Positions 26,873-35,841 of a stretch of DNA of 64,000 bases are shown here, one piece after another. Source of the stretch: Pseudomonas quebecensis (GTDB lineage: Bacteria > Pseudomonadota > Gammaproteobacteria > Pseudomonadales > Pseudomonadaceae); contig NZ_CP112866.1 in assembly GCF_026410085.1 (NCBI RefSeq), positions 992,001 to 1,056,000 of the forward strand, given 5' to 3'. The notes beneath the pieces are model-generated. The model had not been told where the DNA came from. It saw only the letters and a program-made list of their open reading frames with translations, and did no database searches. Position 1 is the first letter of the stretch, and each line of letters starts with the position of its first letter. The position numbers and the translations under genes are program-made.

Positions 26873-26891
26873 ATACCTTGAAAAAAGGTAT
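26873..26891. repeat. Perfect 7-bp inverted repeat in the zwf leader
   Basis: ATACCTT (26873-26879) and AAGGTAT (26885-26891) flank GAAAA. It could be a second protein site or an mRNA hairpin 32 bases before the zwf ATG. No function is assigned. Confidence 0.5.
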
Positions 26892-26910
26892 TTGTAGCTT
26901 AACTTGATAA

Positions 26911-26918
26911 AAGAACAA
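26911..26918 (+). promoter_or_regulatory. Candidate Crc/Hfq target (CA motif) at zwf
   Basis: AAGAACAA fits AAnAAnAA and occupies the place where a ribosome binding site would be, five bases before the zwf ATG. No clear Shine-Dalgarno is otherwise present. Confidence 0.45.
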
Positions 26919-26923
26919 ACATC

Positions 26924-28390
26924 ATGCCTTCGATAACCGTAGAACCCTGCACCTTTGCCCTGTTTGGCGCCTTGGGTGATCTGGCGCTGCGCAAGTTGTT
27001 TCCTGCCCTGTATCAGCTTGATGGTGCCGGGCTCCTGCACGATGACACACGCATCCTGGCCCTGGCCCGTGAAGCCGGTTCCGAGCAGCAGCACCTGGCC
27101 CATATCGAAAAAGAACTGCGCAAGTACGTCGGCAAGGAACTGGACGAGAGCATCGCCCAGCGCTTTCTGGCGCGCCTGACCTATGTTCACGTCGATTTCT
27201 TGAAAGCCGACGACTATGTGGCCCTGGCCGAAAAGGCCGGCACCGAACAACGCTTGATCGCTTACTTCGCCACCCCGGCGGCGGTGTATGGCGCGATCTG
27301 CGAGAACCTGTCCAAGGTCGGCCTGGCGGACAACACCCGTGTGGTATTGGAAAAGCCGATCGGTTCGGACCTGGAGTCCTCGCGCAAGGTCAACGACGCC
27401 GTGGCGCAGTTTTTCCCGGAAAACCGCACCTATCGCATCGACCATTACCTGGGCAAAGAGACCGTCCAGAACCTGATCGCGCTGCGTTTCGCCAACAGCC
27501 TGTTCGAAACCCAGTGGAACCAGCACTACATTTCCCACGTGGAAATCACCGTGGCCGAGCAGGTCGGCATCGAAGGCCGCTGGGGTTACTTCGACAAAGC
27601 CGGCCAGCTGCGTGACATGATCCAGAACCACCTGTTGCAGCTGCTTTGCCTGATCGCCATGGACCCACCGGCCGACCTGTCCGCCGACAGTATCCGCGAC
27701 GAGAAGGTCAAGGTGCTCAAGGCCCTGGCGCCGATCAGCCCGGACGGTCTGACCACCCAAGTGGTGCGTGGCCAATACATCGCCGGCTACAGCGCCGGCA
27801 AGCCGGTGCCCGGATACCTGGAAGAAGAGAACTCCAACACTCAGAGCGACACCGAAACCTTCGTCGCCCTGCGGGCCGATATCCGTAACTGGCGTTGGGC
27901 CGGAGTGCCGTTCTACCTGCGTACCGGCAAGCGCATGCCGCAAAAACTGTCGCAGATCGTTATCCATTTCAAGGAACCGTCCCACTATATCTTCGCTCCC
28001 GAGCAGCGCCTGCAGATCAGCAACAAGTTGATCATCCGCCTGCAGCCGGACGAAGGGATTTCCTTGCGTGTAATGACCAAGGAACAGGGGCTGGACAAGG
28101 GCATGCAACTGCGCAGCGGCCCGCTGCAACTGAATTTTTCCGATACCTATCGCAGCGCGCGCATCCCCGATGCCTACGAGCGTCTGCTGCTGGAAGTGAT
28201 GCGCGGCAATCAGAACCTGTTTGTTCGCAAAGATGAAATCGAAGCCGCGTGGAAGTGGTGTGACCAGTTGATCGCCGGGTGGAAGAAATCCGGTGATGCG
28301 CCCAAGCCGTATGCAGCGGGCTCCTGGGGGCCGATGAGCTCCATTGCACTGATCACGCGGGATGGGAGGTCGTGGTATGGCGATATCTGA
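26924..28390 (+). CDS. zwf: Glucose-6-phosphate 1-dehydrogenase Zwf
   Basis: A 488-residue cytoplasmic enzyme oxidising glucose-6-phosphate to 6-phosphogluconolactone with NADP (or NAD), the entry to the Entner-Doudoroff and pentose phosphate routes. The coenzyme motif [15 protein letters not shown] is at residues 10-24; the active site [13 protein letters not shown] is near 173. Length is typical. It is divergent from hexR and starts the zwf-pgl-eda operon; its last codons overlap the start of pgl by 14 bases. Confidence 0.97.
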   Translation: MPSITVEPCTFALFGALGDLALRKLFPALYQLDGAGLLHDDTRILALAREAGSEQQHLAHIEKELRKYVGKELDESIAQRFLARLTYVHVDFLKADDYVALAEKAGTEQRLIAYFATPAAVYGAICENLSKVGLADNTRVVLEKPIGSDLESSRKVNDAVAQFFPENRTYRIDHYLGKETVQNLIALRFANSLFETQWNQHYISHVEITVAEQVGIEGRWGYFDKAGQLRDMIQNHLLQLLCLIAMDPPADLSADSIRDEKVKVLKALAPISPDGLTTQVVRGQYIAGYSAGKPVPGYLEEENSNTQSDTETFVALRADIRNWRWAGVPFYLRTGKRMPQKLSQIVIHFKEPSHYIFAPEQRLQISNKLIIRLQPDEGISLRVMTKEQGLDKGMQLRSGPLQLNFSDTYRSARIPDAYERLLLEVMRGNQNLFVRKDEIEAAWKWCDQLIAGWKKSGDAPKPYAAGSWGPMSSIALITRDGRSWYGDI

Positions 28391-29090
28391 ATTGAAACTG
28401 CCGCAAGGCGTCAACGCTCATGAGTACCGTACGCCTGCGTTGCTGGCGGACGGCCTGGCCAACGATGTGGCCGAGCAACTGCGCACGGCCATCAGTGCCC
28501 GCGGCGTCGCGACCCTGGTCGTATCCGGTGGGCGCAGCCCGGTGGCGTTTTTCCAGAACCTGGCCAAGCAGGGCCTGGACTGGTCGAAGGTCACCATCAC
28601 GCTGGCCGACGAGCGCTGGGTACCGGTGGAACACGCCGACAGTAACGCCGGCCTGTTGAAGAAGTACCTGTTGCAGGGCCCGGCCGCCAAGGCGCGGTTC
28701 CTAAGCCTGTACAGCGCTGCCGCGAACCTTGAAGAAGCTGCCGAGCAGGCCGACCGCCTGCTGGCCGAACTGCCGGCCATCGATGTGCTGGTGTTGGGCA
28801 TGGGCGATGACGGCCACACCGCCTCGCTGTTTCCCAACAGCCCGAACCTGAACGAAGCCCTGCAGCCCGACGGTACCCGCCGTTGCTGGCCAATGCTGGC
28901 GCCGACCGTGCCGCACCAGCGCCTGACCATGAGTCGCGCGTTGCTGGCCACGGCCCACTACACCGTACTGTCGATCTCCGGCAGTTCGAAATTGACCACC
29001 TTGAGCGCCGCGCTGGCCGGAGACGATGTCGCCGCCATGCCGATTCGCGCGTTTTTGCAACCTACTTTAGAGATTTACTGGTGCCCATGA
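28377..29090 (+). CDS. pgl: 6-phosphogluconolactonase Pgl
   Basis: A 237-residue hydrolase opening 6-phosphogluconolactone to 6-phosphogluconate. Typical motifs are [15 protein letters not shown] near 45, LADERWVP near 74 and [14 protein letters not shown] near 140. I start at the ATG at 28377, preceded by GGGAGG at good spacing and overlapping the zwf end; an in-frame ATG at 28362 lacks that site. Its stop (TGA) overlaps an ATG that could start eda. Confidence 0.95.
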   Translation: MAISELKLPQGVNAHEYRTPALLADGLANDVAEQLRTAISARGVATLVVSGGRSPVAFFQNLAKQGLDWSKVTITLADERWVPVEHADSNAGLLKKYLLQGPAAKARFLSLYSAAANLEEAAEQADRLLAELPAIDVLVLGMGDDGHTASLFPNSPNLNEALQPDGTRRCWPMLAPTVPHQRLTMSRALLATAHYTVLSISGSSKLTTLSAALAGDDVAAMPIRAFLQPTLEIYWCP

Positions 29091-29107
29091 GCCAAGGATC
29101 AGCCGCT

Positions 29108-29773
29108 ATGAAAAGCCCACAACCGACCGTGTCCATGGCGGATAAAGTTGCCTTGATCGACAGCCTCTGCGCCAAGGCGCGGATCCTGCCGGTGATCACC
29201 ATCGCCCGCGAACAGGACATTCTGCCGCTGGCCGATGCCCTCGCGGCTGGCGGTTTGACCGCGTTGGAGGTGACTCTGCGTTCGGAGTTCGGCCTCAAGG
29301 CCATCCAGGTCCTGCGCGAGCAGCGTCCTGAGCTGTGCACCGGTGCCGGTACTGTGCTTGATCGTCACATGCTGGAGGCGGCGGAAGTGGCCGGCTCGCA
29401 GTTCATCGTTACCCCCGGGATCACCCGCGACCTGCTGGAAGCCTCGGTACACAGCCCGATCCCGCTGCTGCCGGGCATCAGCAATGCGTCCGGCATCATG
29501 GAAGGCTATGGCCTGGGCTACCGTCGTTTCAAGCTGTTCCCCGCTGAAGTCAGCGGTGGCGTAGCGGCGATCAAGGCGTTGGGTGGCCCGTTCGGCGAAG
29601 TGAAGTTCTGCCCCACCGGCGGCGTCGGCCCGGCCAATATCAAAAGCTACATGGCCTTGAAAAACGTGATGTGCGTGGGCGGCAGCTGGATGCTCGACCC
29701 AGAGTGGGTCAAGAACGGCGACTGGGCACGTATTCAGGAAGTCACCGCTCAGGCGCTGGCGCTGCTGGATTGA
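29108..29773 (+). CDS. eda: KDPG aldolase Eda
   Basis: A 221-residue bifunctional aldolase cleaving 2-keto-3-deoxy-6-phosphogluconate to pyruvate and glyceraldehyde-3-phosphate. The catalytic glutamate (TALEVTLRSEFGLKA), the TPGIT loop and the Schiff-base lysine in RRFKLFPAEVSGG are all present. I prefer the ATG at 29108 because AAGGA lies 9 bases upstream; the ATG at 29087, overlapping the pgl stop as ATGA and in frame, would add seven residues and cannot be excluded. A terminator follows. Confidence 0.95.
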   Translation: MKSPQPTVSMADKVALIDSLCAKARILPVITIAREQDILPLADALAAGGLTALEVTLRSEFGLKAIQVLREQRPELCTGAGTVLDRHMLEAAEVAGSQFIVTPGITRDLLEASVHSPIPLLPGISNASGIMEGYGLGYRRFKLFPAEVSGGVAAIKALGGPFGEVKFCPTGGVGPANIKSYMALKNVMCVGGSWMLDPEWVKNGDWARIQEVTAQALALLD

Positions 29774-29816
29774 TCTGATTTACCGAATCGTTGTTGCTGT
29801 GCTTAACGGCATTTTT

Positions 29817-29849
29817 GCGGTGCACTTGGTCGGTGTACCGCTTTTTTTT
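29817..29849 (+). terminator. Terminator of the zwf-pgl-eda operon
   Basis: GCGGTGCAC (29817-29825) pairs with GTGTACCGC (29833-29841), 8 of 9 bases, with a 7-base loop and a following run of eight T. Confidence 0.9.
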
Positions 29850-29874
29850 GCCTGCAATAACGCCAAGCTCGCTT

Positions 29875-31056
29875 CTAACGAGGGCGGTGGTGCAGTTCGG
29901 TGATGGCATGGATCAGATGATGGATGTCGGCCACCGAGGTGACCAACCCCGGTGTGACCCGAATGCACGTCCCGAACGATGCCCCGACGCGCGTCGTGGT
30001 GAAGAGGTTGTAGTCCTTGAGCAAACGCTCCGCCATCGCCTGCTGGTCACGACCGCTGAACTTGAAAGCGGTAATCCCGCAATACAACCTTGGATCGTCC
30101 GGCGTCAGCACCTCGATCCCCGGCAATGCCCGCACCTGGCTCACCCACACATTGCGCAGGTAATTGACCCGCGCGCCCTTGGCTGCCGCGCCGCCCAGCG
30201 CCCGATGCTCGTCCAGTACCCGCGGCAGGGTCATCAGCGCCGGAAAGTTCGGCGTGCTGTAGGAGGTACGCGCGCGTACATCGGTGGTCGGGTAGTGAAA
30301 TTCGCCCATGTCCGTGTCGATATCGGCCAGGCGCTCCGGCGCGATGTATAAAAAGCCCAGGGTCAACGGCGCGCCGATCCACTTGTGCAGGTTGAACCCG
30401 GCGAATTGGATGCCCAGTTCGGCGAGGTTGAAATCGATCTGGCCCAGGGCGTGGGCACCGTCGAGGATCACGTCTACGCCGTGGGCCCGCGCAGCCTGAG
30501 CAATGTCGGCTACCGGCATCACCAGCCCGGTGCGATGGGTGACGTGGGTCAGAGCCATCAGTTTGAGGCGCGGGTGTTGGGCGAAGGCATCGCGATAGGT
30601 CTGTAGCAGGCTGTCGAAACTGGCCGGGTGGGTGTGGGACAGTTCGACAACCTCCACACCGCGATGCGCCGCCAGCCAGCGCATGGCGCCCTTGACCGTG
30701 TCGTACTCCAGGTCGCTGATCAGCACCTGGTCGCCCGGCTGCAGGCGATTGTAATTGCGGATCAGCGACTGCAAGGCTTCGGTGGCGTTGCGGGTGAACG
30801 CCACCGACTCGGGGTCCACTTCGATCAAGGCGGCGAGCTGGCGCCGGATCTCGACGCTCTCGCCTTGTTCAAAGCGCTGGCGCACATACACCGCATTGCT
30901 GCGGTTGATAAACGCTACATGCTCCAGGTATTGCGCCTGGACCGCACGGCTCATGCGACCAAAGTAGCCATTTTCCAGATTGATCGGGCCTGGCTCACAG
31001 TCATAGCGCTGGGCGATGGCTTGCCAGTGCGCTTCGTTATCGGCATTGCAGGGCAT
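29875..31056 (-). CDS. Class V-fold PLP-dependent aminotransferase (isopenicillin-N-epimerase-like)
   Basis: A 393-residue cytoplasmic PLP enzyme of fold type I, class V. The cofactor-binding aspartate is in VDVILDGAHALGQ near 200 and the Schiff-base lysine in GFNLHKWIGAPLT near 226; FTRNATEALQSLI near 87 is the phosphate-binding helix. It most resembles the isopenicillin N epimerase / cysteine desulfurase-like group, but such enzymes vary widely in substrate. It is followed (minus strand) by the eda-convergent terminator and preceded by a QSregVF-type gene 12 bases upstream, so those two may form one transcript. Confidence 0.87.
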   Translation of the reverse strand: MPCNADNEAHWQAIAQRYDCEPGPINLENGYFGRMSRAVQAQYLEHVAFINRSNAVYVRQRFEQGESVEIRRQLAALIEVDPESVAFTRNATEALQSLIRNYNRLQPGDQVLISDLEYDTVKGAMRWLAAHRGVEVVELSHTHPASFDSLLQTYRDAFAQHPRLKLMALTHVTHRTGLVMPVADIAQAARAHGVDVILDGAHALGQIDFNLAELGIQFAGFNLHKWIGAPLTLGFLYIAPERLADIDTDMGEFHYPTTDVRARTSYSTPNFPALMTLPRVLDEHRALGGAAAKGARVNYLRNVWVSQVRALPGIEVLTPDDPRLYCGITAFKFSGRDQQAMAERLLKDYNLFTTTRVGASFGTCIRVTPGLVTSVADIHHLIHAITELHHRPR

Positions 31057-31068
31057 GGGCGTGGGCTC

Positions 31069-31305
31069 TTAATGGCGTGGGGCGGGTTTGCCGTGCTTGG
31101 CGCGCAGTGGGTCGAGCAGTTCTGACAGGCCGTTGTGGTCGATTTCCTGCATCAGTGCCAGCAGACCGCCCAGTTCGCCGTGGGGGAAACCTTCACGGGC
31201 GAACCAATTCAGGTAAGGGCCGGGCAGGTCGGCGATGATCCGGCCCTTGTATTTGCCGAAGGGCATTTCGCGGGTGACCAGCAGTTCCAGCTTTTCCGGG
31301 TTCAT
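31069..31305 (-). CDS. DUF3820 / QSregVF-type small protein
   Basis: A 78-residue protein of the DUF3820 family, listed in Pfam as a putative quorum-sensing-regulated virulence factor. The family core TREMPFGKYKGRIIADLPGPYLNWFAREGFP is visible here in full (described in pieces: MPFGKYKG, then DLPGPYLNW). I start at the ATG at 31303-31305 (MNPEKLELL); the frame is open upstream, but those residues are outside the family. It ends 12 bases before the aminotransferase gene. Molecular function is unknown. Confidence 0.8.
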   Translation of the reverse strand: MNPEKLELLVTREMPFGKYKGRIIADLPGPYLNWFAREGFPHGELGGLLALMQEIDHNGLSELLDPLRAKHGKPAPRH

Positions 31306-31453
31306 GGGCGTCAGGCAGTTACGAGGTTGGTCTTGGAAAATACAGGCATTCTGCATGAAGGCCAAATGACAGATCATGCAAATAACGTAGATACAGATGG
31401 TTCAATATTTCGTAACTATTTGAATTTAAACAATAAAGTTATTTTTCAAAACC

Positions 31454-31469
31454 TGGCACGAGCGCTGCA
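31454..31469 (+). promoter_or_regulatory. Sigma-54 (RpoN) promoter candidate
   Basis: TGGCACGAGCGCTGCA agrees with TGGCACG-N4-TTGCW at every fixed position except one (C for the first T of TTGC). The predicted start of transcription is about 31480, some 33 bases before the ATG of the PA2169-family gene. The preceding 80 bases are strongly AT-rich, as expected for a bent enhancer-to-promoter region. Confidence 0.75.
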
Positions 31470-31512
31470 ATCATTAAGACAACCTTTCTCAACCCACATA
31501 AGGAATTGAAAA

Positions 31513-31980
31513 ATGACTGACATCAACAAAGAATCGATCTCTGTACTGAACGACCTGATCGAAACCAGCATCGACGGTCAAAAAGGTTTCAAAGAGTGCG
31601 CTGAAGACATCAAGCACCCAGAACTCAAGGCGCTGTTTGCCAAGCGTTCTGCTGATTGCGCCACCGCTGCCGCCGAGCTGAAAACCGCCGTGCGTGCCCT
31701 GGGTGGTGATCCGGAAGATTCCGGCAGCGTTGCCGGCGCACTGCACCGTGGTTGGGTCGACGTTAAGTCGATGGTGACCGGTAAAGATGAAGAGGCTGTG
31801 CTGAACGAAGCCGAGCGCGGTGAAGACCACGCACTCAAGGCTTACCGTGAAGCGATCGAGAAGATCAACAAGCACAACCTGCTGGGCATTCGTGACCTGG
31901 TTGAGCGTCAGTACCATGGCGTACAACGCAATCACGACCAAGTGAAAGCCCTGCGTAACCAGGCTCGCGCTCAGTCGTAA
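31513..31980 (+). CDS. PA2169-family four-helix-bundle protein (DUF2383)
   Basis: A 155-residue cytoplasmic, ferritin-like four-helix bundle (DUF2383; the family named after P. aeruginosa PA2169). The pattern is NDLIETSIDGQKGFKECAED at residues 14-33, ELKALFAKRSADCATAA, a Gly-rich turn (GGDPEDSGSVAGALHRGWVD) and the final acidic/basic helices with the E-x-x-H-like ERGEDHALKAYREAI. Members are stress- or anaerobiosis-linked in Pseudomonas but biochemically undefined. It stands alone with an apparent sigma-54 promoter upstream and a REPIN downstream. Confidence 0.88.
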   Translation: MTDINKESISVLNDLIETSIDGQKGFKECAEDIKHPELKALFAKRSADCATAAAELKTAVRALGGDPEDSGSVAGALHRGWVDVKSMVTGKDEEAVLNEAERGEDHALKAYREAIEKINKHNLLGIRDLVERQYHGVQRNHDQVKALRNQARAQS

Positions 31981-32000
31981 GCTTACCGCGTAGTAAACGG

Positions 32001-32084
32001 GGAGGGGGCTTGCTCCCGATAGCAGTGAATCAGTCGATGTTTAATGACTGACTTACCGCAATCGGGTGCAAGCCCCCTCTCACA
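32001..32084. repeat. REPIN (paired REP palindrome)
   Basis: GGAGGGGGCTTGCTCCCGAT (32001-32020) and its inverted partner, from ATCGGGTGCAAGCCCCCTCT (32061-32080) on to CACA, enclose a spacer that itself contains CAGTCGAT/GACTGA complementarity. Placed between convergent genes. Confidence 0.88.
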
Positions 32085-32091
32085 TTTGTAT

Positions 32092-32562
32092 TCAGCCGAT
32101 GCTGATCGGCGGCAGTTCGGTCAGGGTCACCACCTGCTGTTTACGCGGTGCGAGGATCTCCGCCTCGCCATCCACCACCAGCTCATCGCGCTGGTTGAAC
32201 ACACGGGTGGCAATGCGCACGCGGAACTTGGGTAGTTTTTCCAGGATTTCCAGGCGCACGGTCAAGGTGTCGCCAATCTTCACCGGCTTCTGGAAACTCA
32301 TCTGCTGGCCGATGTAAATGGTACCCGGCCCAGGCAACTCACAGGCGACCGCTGCGCTGATCAGTGCGCCGCTGAACATGCCGTGGGCGATACGCTCCTT
32401 GAACATGGTCGCCTTCGCGTATTCCGCATCCAAATGCACCGGGTTGTGGTCACCGGACATGGCGGCGAACAGCTGGATATCGCGCTCTTCAACGGTTTTG
32501 CTGTAGCTGGCGGTCTGGCCGACTTCAAGGGCTTCGTACGGGGTATTGGTAACCTGGGTCAT
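32092..32562 (-). CDS. phaJ: MaoC-family (R)-specific enoyl-CoA hydratase, PhaJ1-like
   Basis: A 156-residue hot-dog-fold hydratase converting trans-2-enoyl-CoA to (R)-3-hydroxyacyl-CoA, linking beta-oxidation to polyhydroxyalkanoate synthesis. The hydratase-2 motif is clear: FAAMSGDHNPVHLDAEYA (catalytic Asp and His), followed by RIAHGMFSGALISA. Sequence and length match what I recall for Pseudomonas PhaJ1, and the location next to the hydrolase and fadD genes agrees. I start at the ATG at 32560-32562; an in-frame ATG 12 bases upstream is less well spaced from a binding site. Confidence 0.87.
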   Translation of the reverse strand: MTQVTNTPYEALEVGQTASYSKTVEERDIQLFAAMSGDHNPVHLDAEYAKATMFKERIAHGMFSGALISAAVACELPGPGTIYIGQQMSFQKPVKIGDTLTVRLEILEKLPKFRVRIATRVFNQRDELVVDGEAEILAPRKQQVVTLTELPPISIG

Positions 32563-32614
32563 CTCAAGGTGCATCCTGTAGATAATCGGTAATTTTTTGA
32601 TTTCAAAGGAAAAG

Positions 32615-33559
32615 TTATTCGCAGCGGGGCGGCCGATGCAAGCTCAGGGCGTGGTCCAGCCATGTCAGTACATCCGCCGTGACTTGCGAACGATTGGTTT
32701 CGTTGAACACTTCATGACGCGCCTGCGGGTAAATAGTCAGCTGCAGGTGCTGGCAGCCGGCCGCTTGCAGGGCCTGGGCCAGGTGGGTGAGACGCTTGCC
32801 CTCACTGACCGGATCACATTCGCCGCCCATTACCAGAATCGGCAGGCCCGGATCGATCTGCCGCAGGTTGGACGCTTTGCTGATCTGCTGCAAGCCGCCG
32901 AGCAGGTCCACCCACAATTGGTTGGTGCAGCGAAAGCCACAGAGTGGATCGTTGATGTACTTATCCACCTCGTCCGGGTCGCGGCTGAGCCAGTCGAAAG
33001 CTGTGCGATTGGGTTTGAATGCTTTGTTGAATGAGCCGAACGACAGAAAGTCAATCAGCGCGCTGCGACCGCGCACGCCTTGGCGCAGGCGTTCGGCGCG
33101 AGCGATCAGGCGGGCGGCGCGGTACAGCGCCACCGGCTGGAAATTCGACCCGCTGAGAATCGCCCCATGCAGGCTGGCGCTGTGGTGCAGCAGGTACGCC
33201 TGGGCGATGTAGCTGCCCATGCTATGCCCCAGCAGCACGATCGGCAGCCCCGGATGCTGTTGGCCGATGTGCTGGTTGAGGCTGGCCAGATCGCCCACCA
33301 CTTTGCTCCAACCGTCGCGCTCGGCGAACAACCCCAGAGTACCTTCATCGGCGGTCCGGCCATGACCGCGCTGGTCCGGCGCGTACACGCCGTAGCCCGC
33401 GTCGCACAGCGCCTGGGCCAGCCGCGCATAGCGCCCGCTGTGCTCAGCCATGCCATGGGACACCATCACCACGGCCTTGATCGGAGCCTGCGGCATCCAT
33501 TGATTCACGTAGAGACGAGTGTGATCGTTGGCGGTCAGCCAGAAGGTGGACGGGTTCAT
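32615..33559 (-). CDS. Alpha/beta hydrolase, lysophospholipase / monoacylglycerol-lipase-like
   Basis: A 314-residue alpha/beta hydrolase. The oxyanion HG motif is in VVMVSHGMAEHSGRY near residue 35, the nucleophile elbow GHSMGS near 113, the acid in ECDPVSEGKR near 248 and the histidine in QARHEVFNE near 282. This is the pattern of monoacylglycerol lipase / PldB-like lysophospholipases. It lies between phaJ-like (52 bases downstream, same strand) and fadD2 (divergent), as in PA3301, suggesting release of fatty acids for FadD to activate. The start at 33557-33559 (MNPSTFWLT) gives the family length. Confidence 0.88.
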   Translation of the reverse strand: MNPSTFWLTANDHTRLYVNQWMPQAPIKAVVMVSHGMAEHSGRYARLAQALCDAGYGVYAPDQRGHGRTADEGTLGLFAERDGWSKVVGDLASLNQHIGQQHPGLPIVLLGHSMGSYIAQAYLLHHSASLHGAILSGSNFQPVALYRAARLIARAERLRQGVRGRSALIDFLSFGSFNKAFKPNRTAFDWLSRDPDEVDKYINDPLCGFRCTNQLWVDLLGGLQQISKASNLRQIDPGLPILVMGGECDPVSEGKRLTHLAQALQAAGCQHLQLTIYPQARHEVFNETNRSQVTADVLTWLDHALSLHRPPRCE

Positions 33560-33762
33560 GGCGATTCCTTTGCTCCGGGTCGTTGCAGTGTATCGCTGAT
33601 CGGGTGAGGGGCGGGGTATCTGCCTGCGCATCAGCGGCAAGATTCATACAATCAATGACACAGTTCAGTGTATTTGCCTGTTTGGCCATAGCTGCTAACG
33701 TCCCCAAAGCTCCGCTTTCTATAAAGGCGGCCGGACACATGCGGGCAAGGGGAATAAGAATA

Positions 33763-35451
33763 ATGCAACCTGATTTCTGGAATGACAAACGTGCGGCGGG
33801 CGTTCCCAATGACATCGACCTCACCACCTACAAGTCGGTGATCGAAGTGTTCGAGCGGTCCTGCAAGGCGTTCGCCGACCGTCCGGCATTCAGCAACATG
33901 GGCATCACCCTCACGTACGCCGAGCTTGAACGCCAGAGCGCGGCGTTCGCCGGCTACCTGCAGCATCACACCGACCTCAAGCCCGGCGAGCGCATCGCGG
34001 TGCAGATGCCCAACGTGCTGCATTACCCGATTGCCGTGTTCGGCGCGCTGCGCGCCGGGCTGATCGTGGTCAACACCAACCCGCTGTACACCCCGCGTGA
34101 GATGCGCCACCAGTTCAAGGATGCCGGCGTGCGCGCGCTGGTCTACCTCAACCTGTTCGGTTCACGGGTGCAGGAGGTGTGCGCGGACACCGAGATCGAC
34201 TACCTGATCGAAGCGAAAATGGGCGACTTCCTGCCCGCGGTCAAAGGCTGGCTGGTCAACACCGTCGTCGACAAGGTCAAGAAGATGGTCCCGGCCTACC
34301 ACCTGCCGCGCGCCGTGTCGTTCAAGCGCGCGCTGCGCATGGGGGCGGGCCTGGGCGTGACCCGCCACCCGGTGACCCTGGATGACATCGCCGTGTTGCA
34401 ATACACAGGCGGCACCACCGGCCTGGCCAAGGGCGCGATGCTGACCCACGGCAATCTGGTCGCCAATATGCAGCAGGCGCGGGCGTGCATGTCCCAGGTC
34501 AGCGACAACGGTCAGCCGCTGGTGCGCGAAGGGCAGGAGGTGATGATTGCGCCGCTGCCGCTGTACCACATCTATGCCTTCACCGCGAACTGCATGTGCA
34601 TGATGGTGACCGGCAACCACAACGTGCTGATCACCAACCCCCGCGACATCGGTGGGTTTATCAAGGAGTTGAAAAAATGGCGGTTCTCCTGCCTGCTGGG
34701 GTTGAACACCCTGTTTGTGGCGCTGATGGACCACCCGGACTTCAAGACCCTGGATTTCTCCCACCTCAAGATCACCAATTCCGGCGGTACTGCCCTGGTC
34801 AAGGCCACCGCCGAGCGCTGGAAGGCCCTGACCGGCTGCACCATCGGCGAAGGCTACGGCCTGACCGAAACCTCGCCGGTGGCCAGCACCAATCCTTACG
34901 GCAGCCAGTCGCGGCTGGGCACCGTGGGCATGCCGGTGCCGGGTACGGCGATGAAAGTGATCGATGACGAAGGCCACGAATTGCCCCTGGGGGAGCGCGG
35001 CGAATTGTGCATCAAGGGCCCGCAGGTGATGAAAGGCTACTGGCAACAGCCGGCGGCAACCGCCGAAACCCTGGATGCCGAGGGCTGGCTGAAAACCGGG
35101 GATATCGCGGTGATCGACAGCGACGGTTTTGTGAGCATCGTCGACCGCAAGAAAGACCTGATCATCGTGTCCGGTTTCAACGTATACCCCAACGAAATCG
35201 AAGACGTGGTAATGGCCCACCCGGCGGTGGCCAGTTGTGCGGTGATCGGCGTGCCGGACGAGCGCACCGGGGAAGCGGTAAAGCTGTTCGTGGTAGCGCG
35301 TTCTCAGGGCGTTAGCCTTGAAGAACTGAAGGCCTACTGCAAGGCCAACTTCACCGGCTACAAAGTGCCCAAGCACATCGTCTTGCGTGAGTCGTTGCCG
35401 ATGACGCCGGTGGGCAAGATCCTGCGCAGGGAGCTGCGCGAGATCGCCTGA
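33763..35451 (+). CDS. fadD2: Long-chain acyl-CoA synthetase FadD2
   Basis: A 562-residue AMP-forming ligase activating fatty acids to acyl-CoA at the inner membrane. The ATP/AMP motif YTGGTTGLAKGAMLTH is near residue 213, and the A5/A8 motifs GEGYGLTETSPV, GWLKTGDIAVI and KDLIIVSGFNVYPNEIE follow, with the C-terminal catalytic lysine region VGKILRRELRE. I name it fadD2 by order: it sits next to the hydrolase, as in P. aeruginosa, with fadD1 downstream. Start at the ATG at 33763 (MQPDFWNDKR); the open frame upstream is not conserved-looking. AATAAGAA just before the start could be a Crc/Hfq site. Confidence 0.93.
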   Translation: MQPDFWNDKRAAGVPNDIDLTTYKSVIEVFERSCKAFADRPAFSNMGITLTYAELERQSAAFAGYLQHHTDLKPGERIAVQMPNVLHYPIAVFGALRAGLIVVNTNPLYTPREMRHQFKDAGVRALVYLNLFGSRVQEVCADTEIDYLIEAKMGDFLPAVKGWLVNTVVDKVKKMVPAYHLPRAVSFKRALRMGAGLGVTRHPVTLDDIAVLQYTGGTTGLAKGAMLTHGNLVANMQQARACMSQVSDNGQPLVREGQEVMIAPLPLYHIYAFTANCMCMMVTGNHNVLITNPRDIGGFIKELKKWRFSCLLGLNTLFVALMDHPDFKTLDFSHLKITNSGGTALVKATAERWKALTGCTIGEGYGLTETSPVASTNPYGSQSRLGTVGMPVPGTAMKVIDDEGHELPLGERGELCIKGPQVMKGYWQQPAATAETLDAEGWLKTGDIAVIDSDGFVSIVDRKKDLIIVSGFNVYPNEIEDVVMAHPAVASCAVIGVPDERTGEAVKLFVVARSQGVSLEELKAYCKANFTGYKVPKHIVLRESLPMTPVGKILRRELREIA

Positions 35452-35474
35452 CCGCGAAGTGAAATGCAATCAAA

Positions 35475-35567
35475 ATGTGCAAGGGGGCTTGCCCCCGATG
35501 GCGGTGGAACAGTCAGCATTTGTATCGACTGATCCACTGCCATCGGGAGCAGGCCCCCTCTCACATT
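35475..35567. repeat. REPIN between fadD2 and fadD1
   Basis: GCAAGGGGGCTTGCCCCCGA followed by TGGCGGTGG on the left is mirrored by CCACTGCCATCGGGAGCAGG and CCCCCTCTCACATT on the right, giving one long cruciform-capable palindrome with small hairpins in each arm. It separates the two fadD paralogues. Confidence 0.9.
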
Positions 35568-35841
35568 CGTCTGTGTTTAACCTGTCAAGCCCTGTTCTAG
35601 AGCCTTTTCAGGTCGTATAGAATTTTTGCTCTAAAAATGACTATTGGATATTCTTGAGTCATGTTTATGACTGTAGGGGCCTCTTTTGGCTCTAGTCGGC
35701 CCTCGGCAAAGCTGCTACTCTCGGCGCGCTTTGTGACCTCTCGGCCTGCTTGAACGCGCCGGACTCACCTAAAAAAACATACACCAATAATAATCGCATC
35801 AAATGCGATGATGAATTCGCGTCGCTGAGGAGTGGGCTTCC
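35568..35841. other. fadD1 upstream region
   Basis: No gene. It contains two perfect 6-bp inverted repeats, AGTCAT-N4-ATGACT (35657-35672) and TCGCAT-N3-ATGCGA (35794-35808), and an A-rich AATAATAA (35786-35793) that fits the Crc/Hfq motif but lies 49 bases before the ATG. The fadD1 promoter must lie here; I cannot place it. Confidence 0.5.

Noticed and set aside
26714..28414. 566-codon minus-strand frame opposite zwf
   Set aside because: Zwf is certain on the other strand; the antisense product has no recognisable domain.
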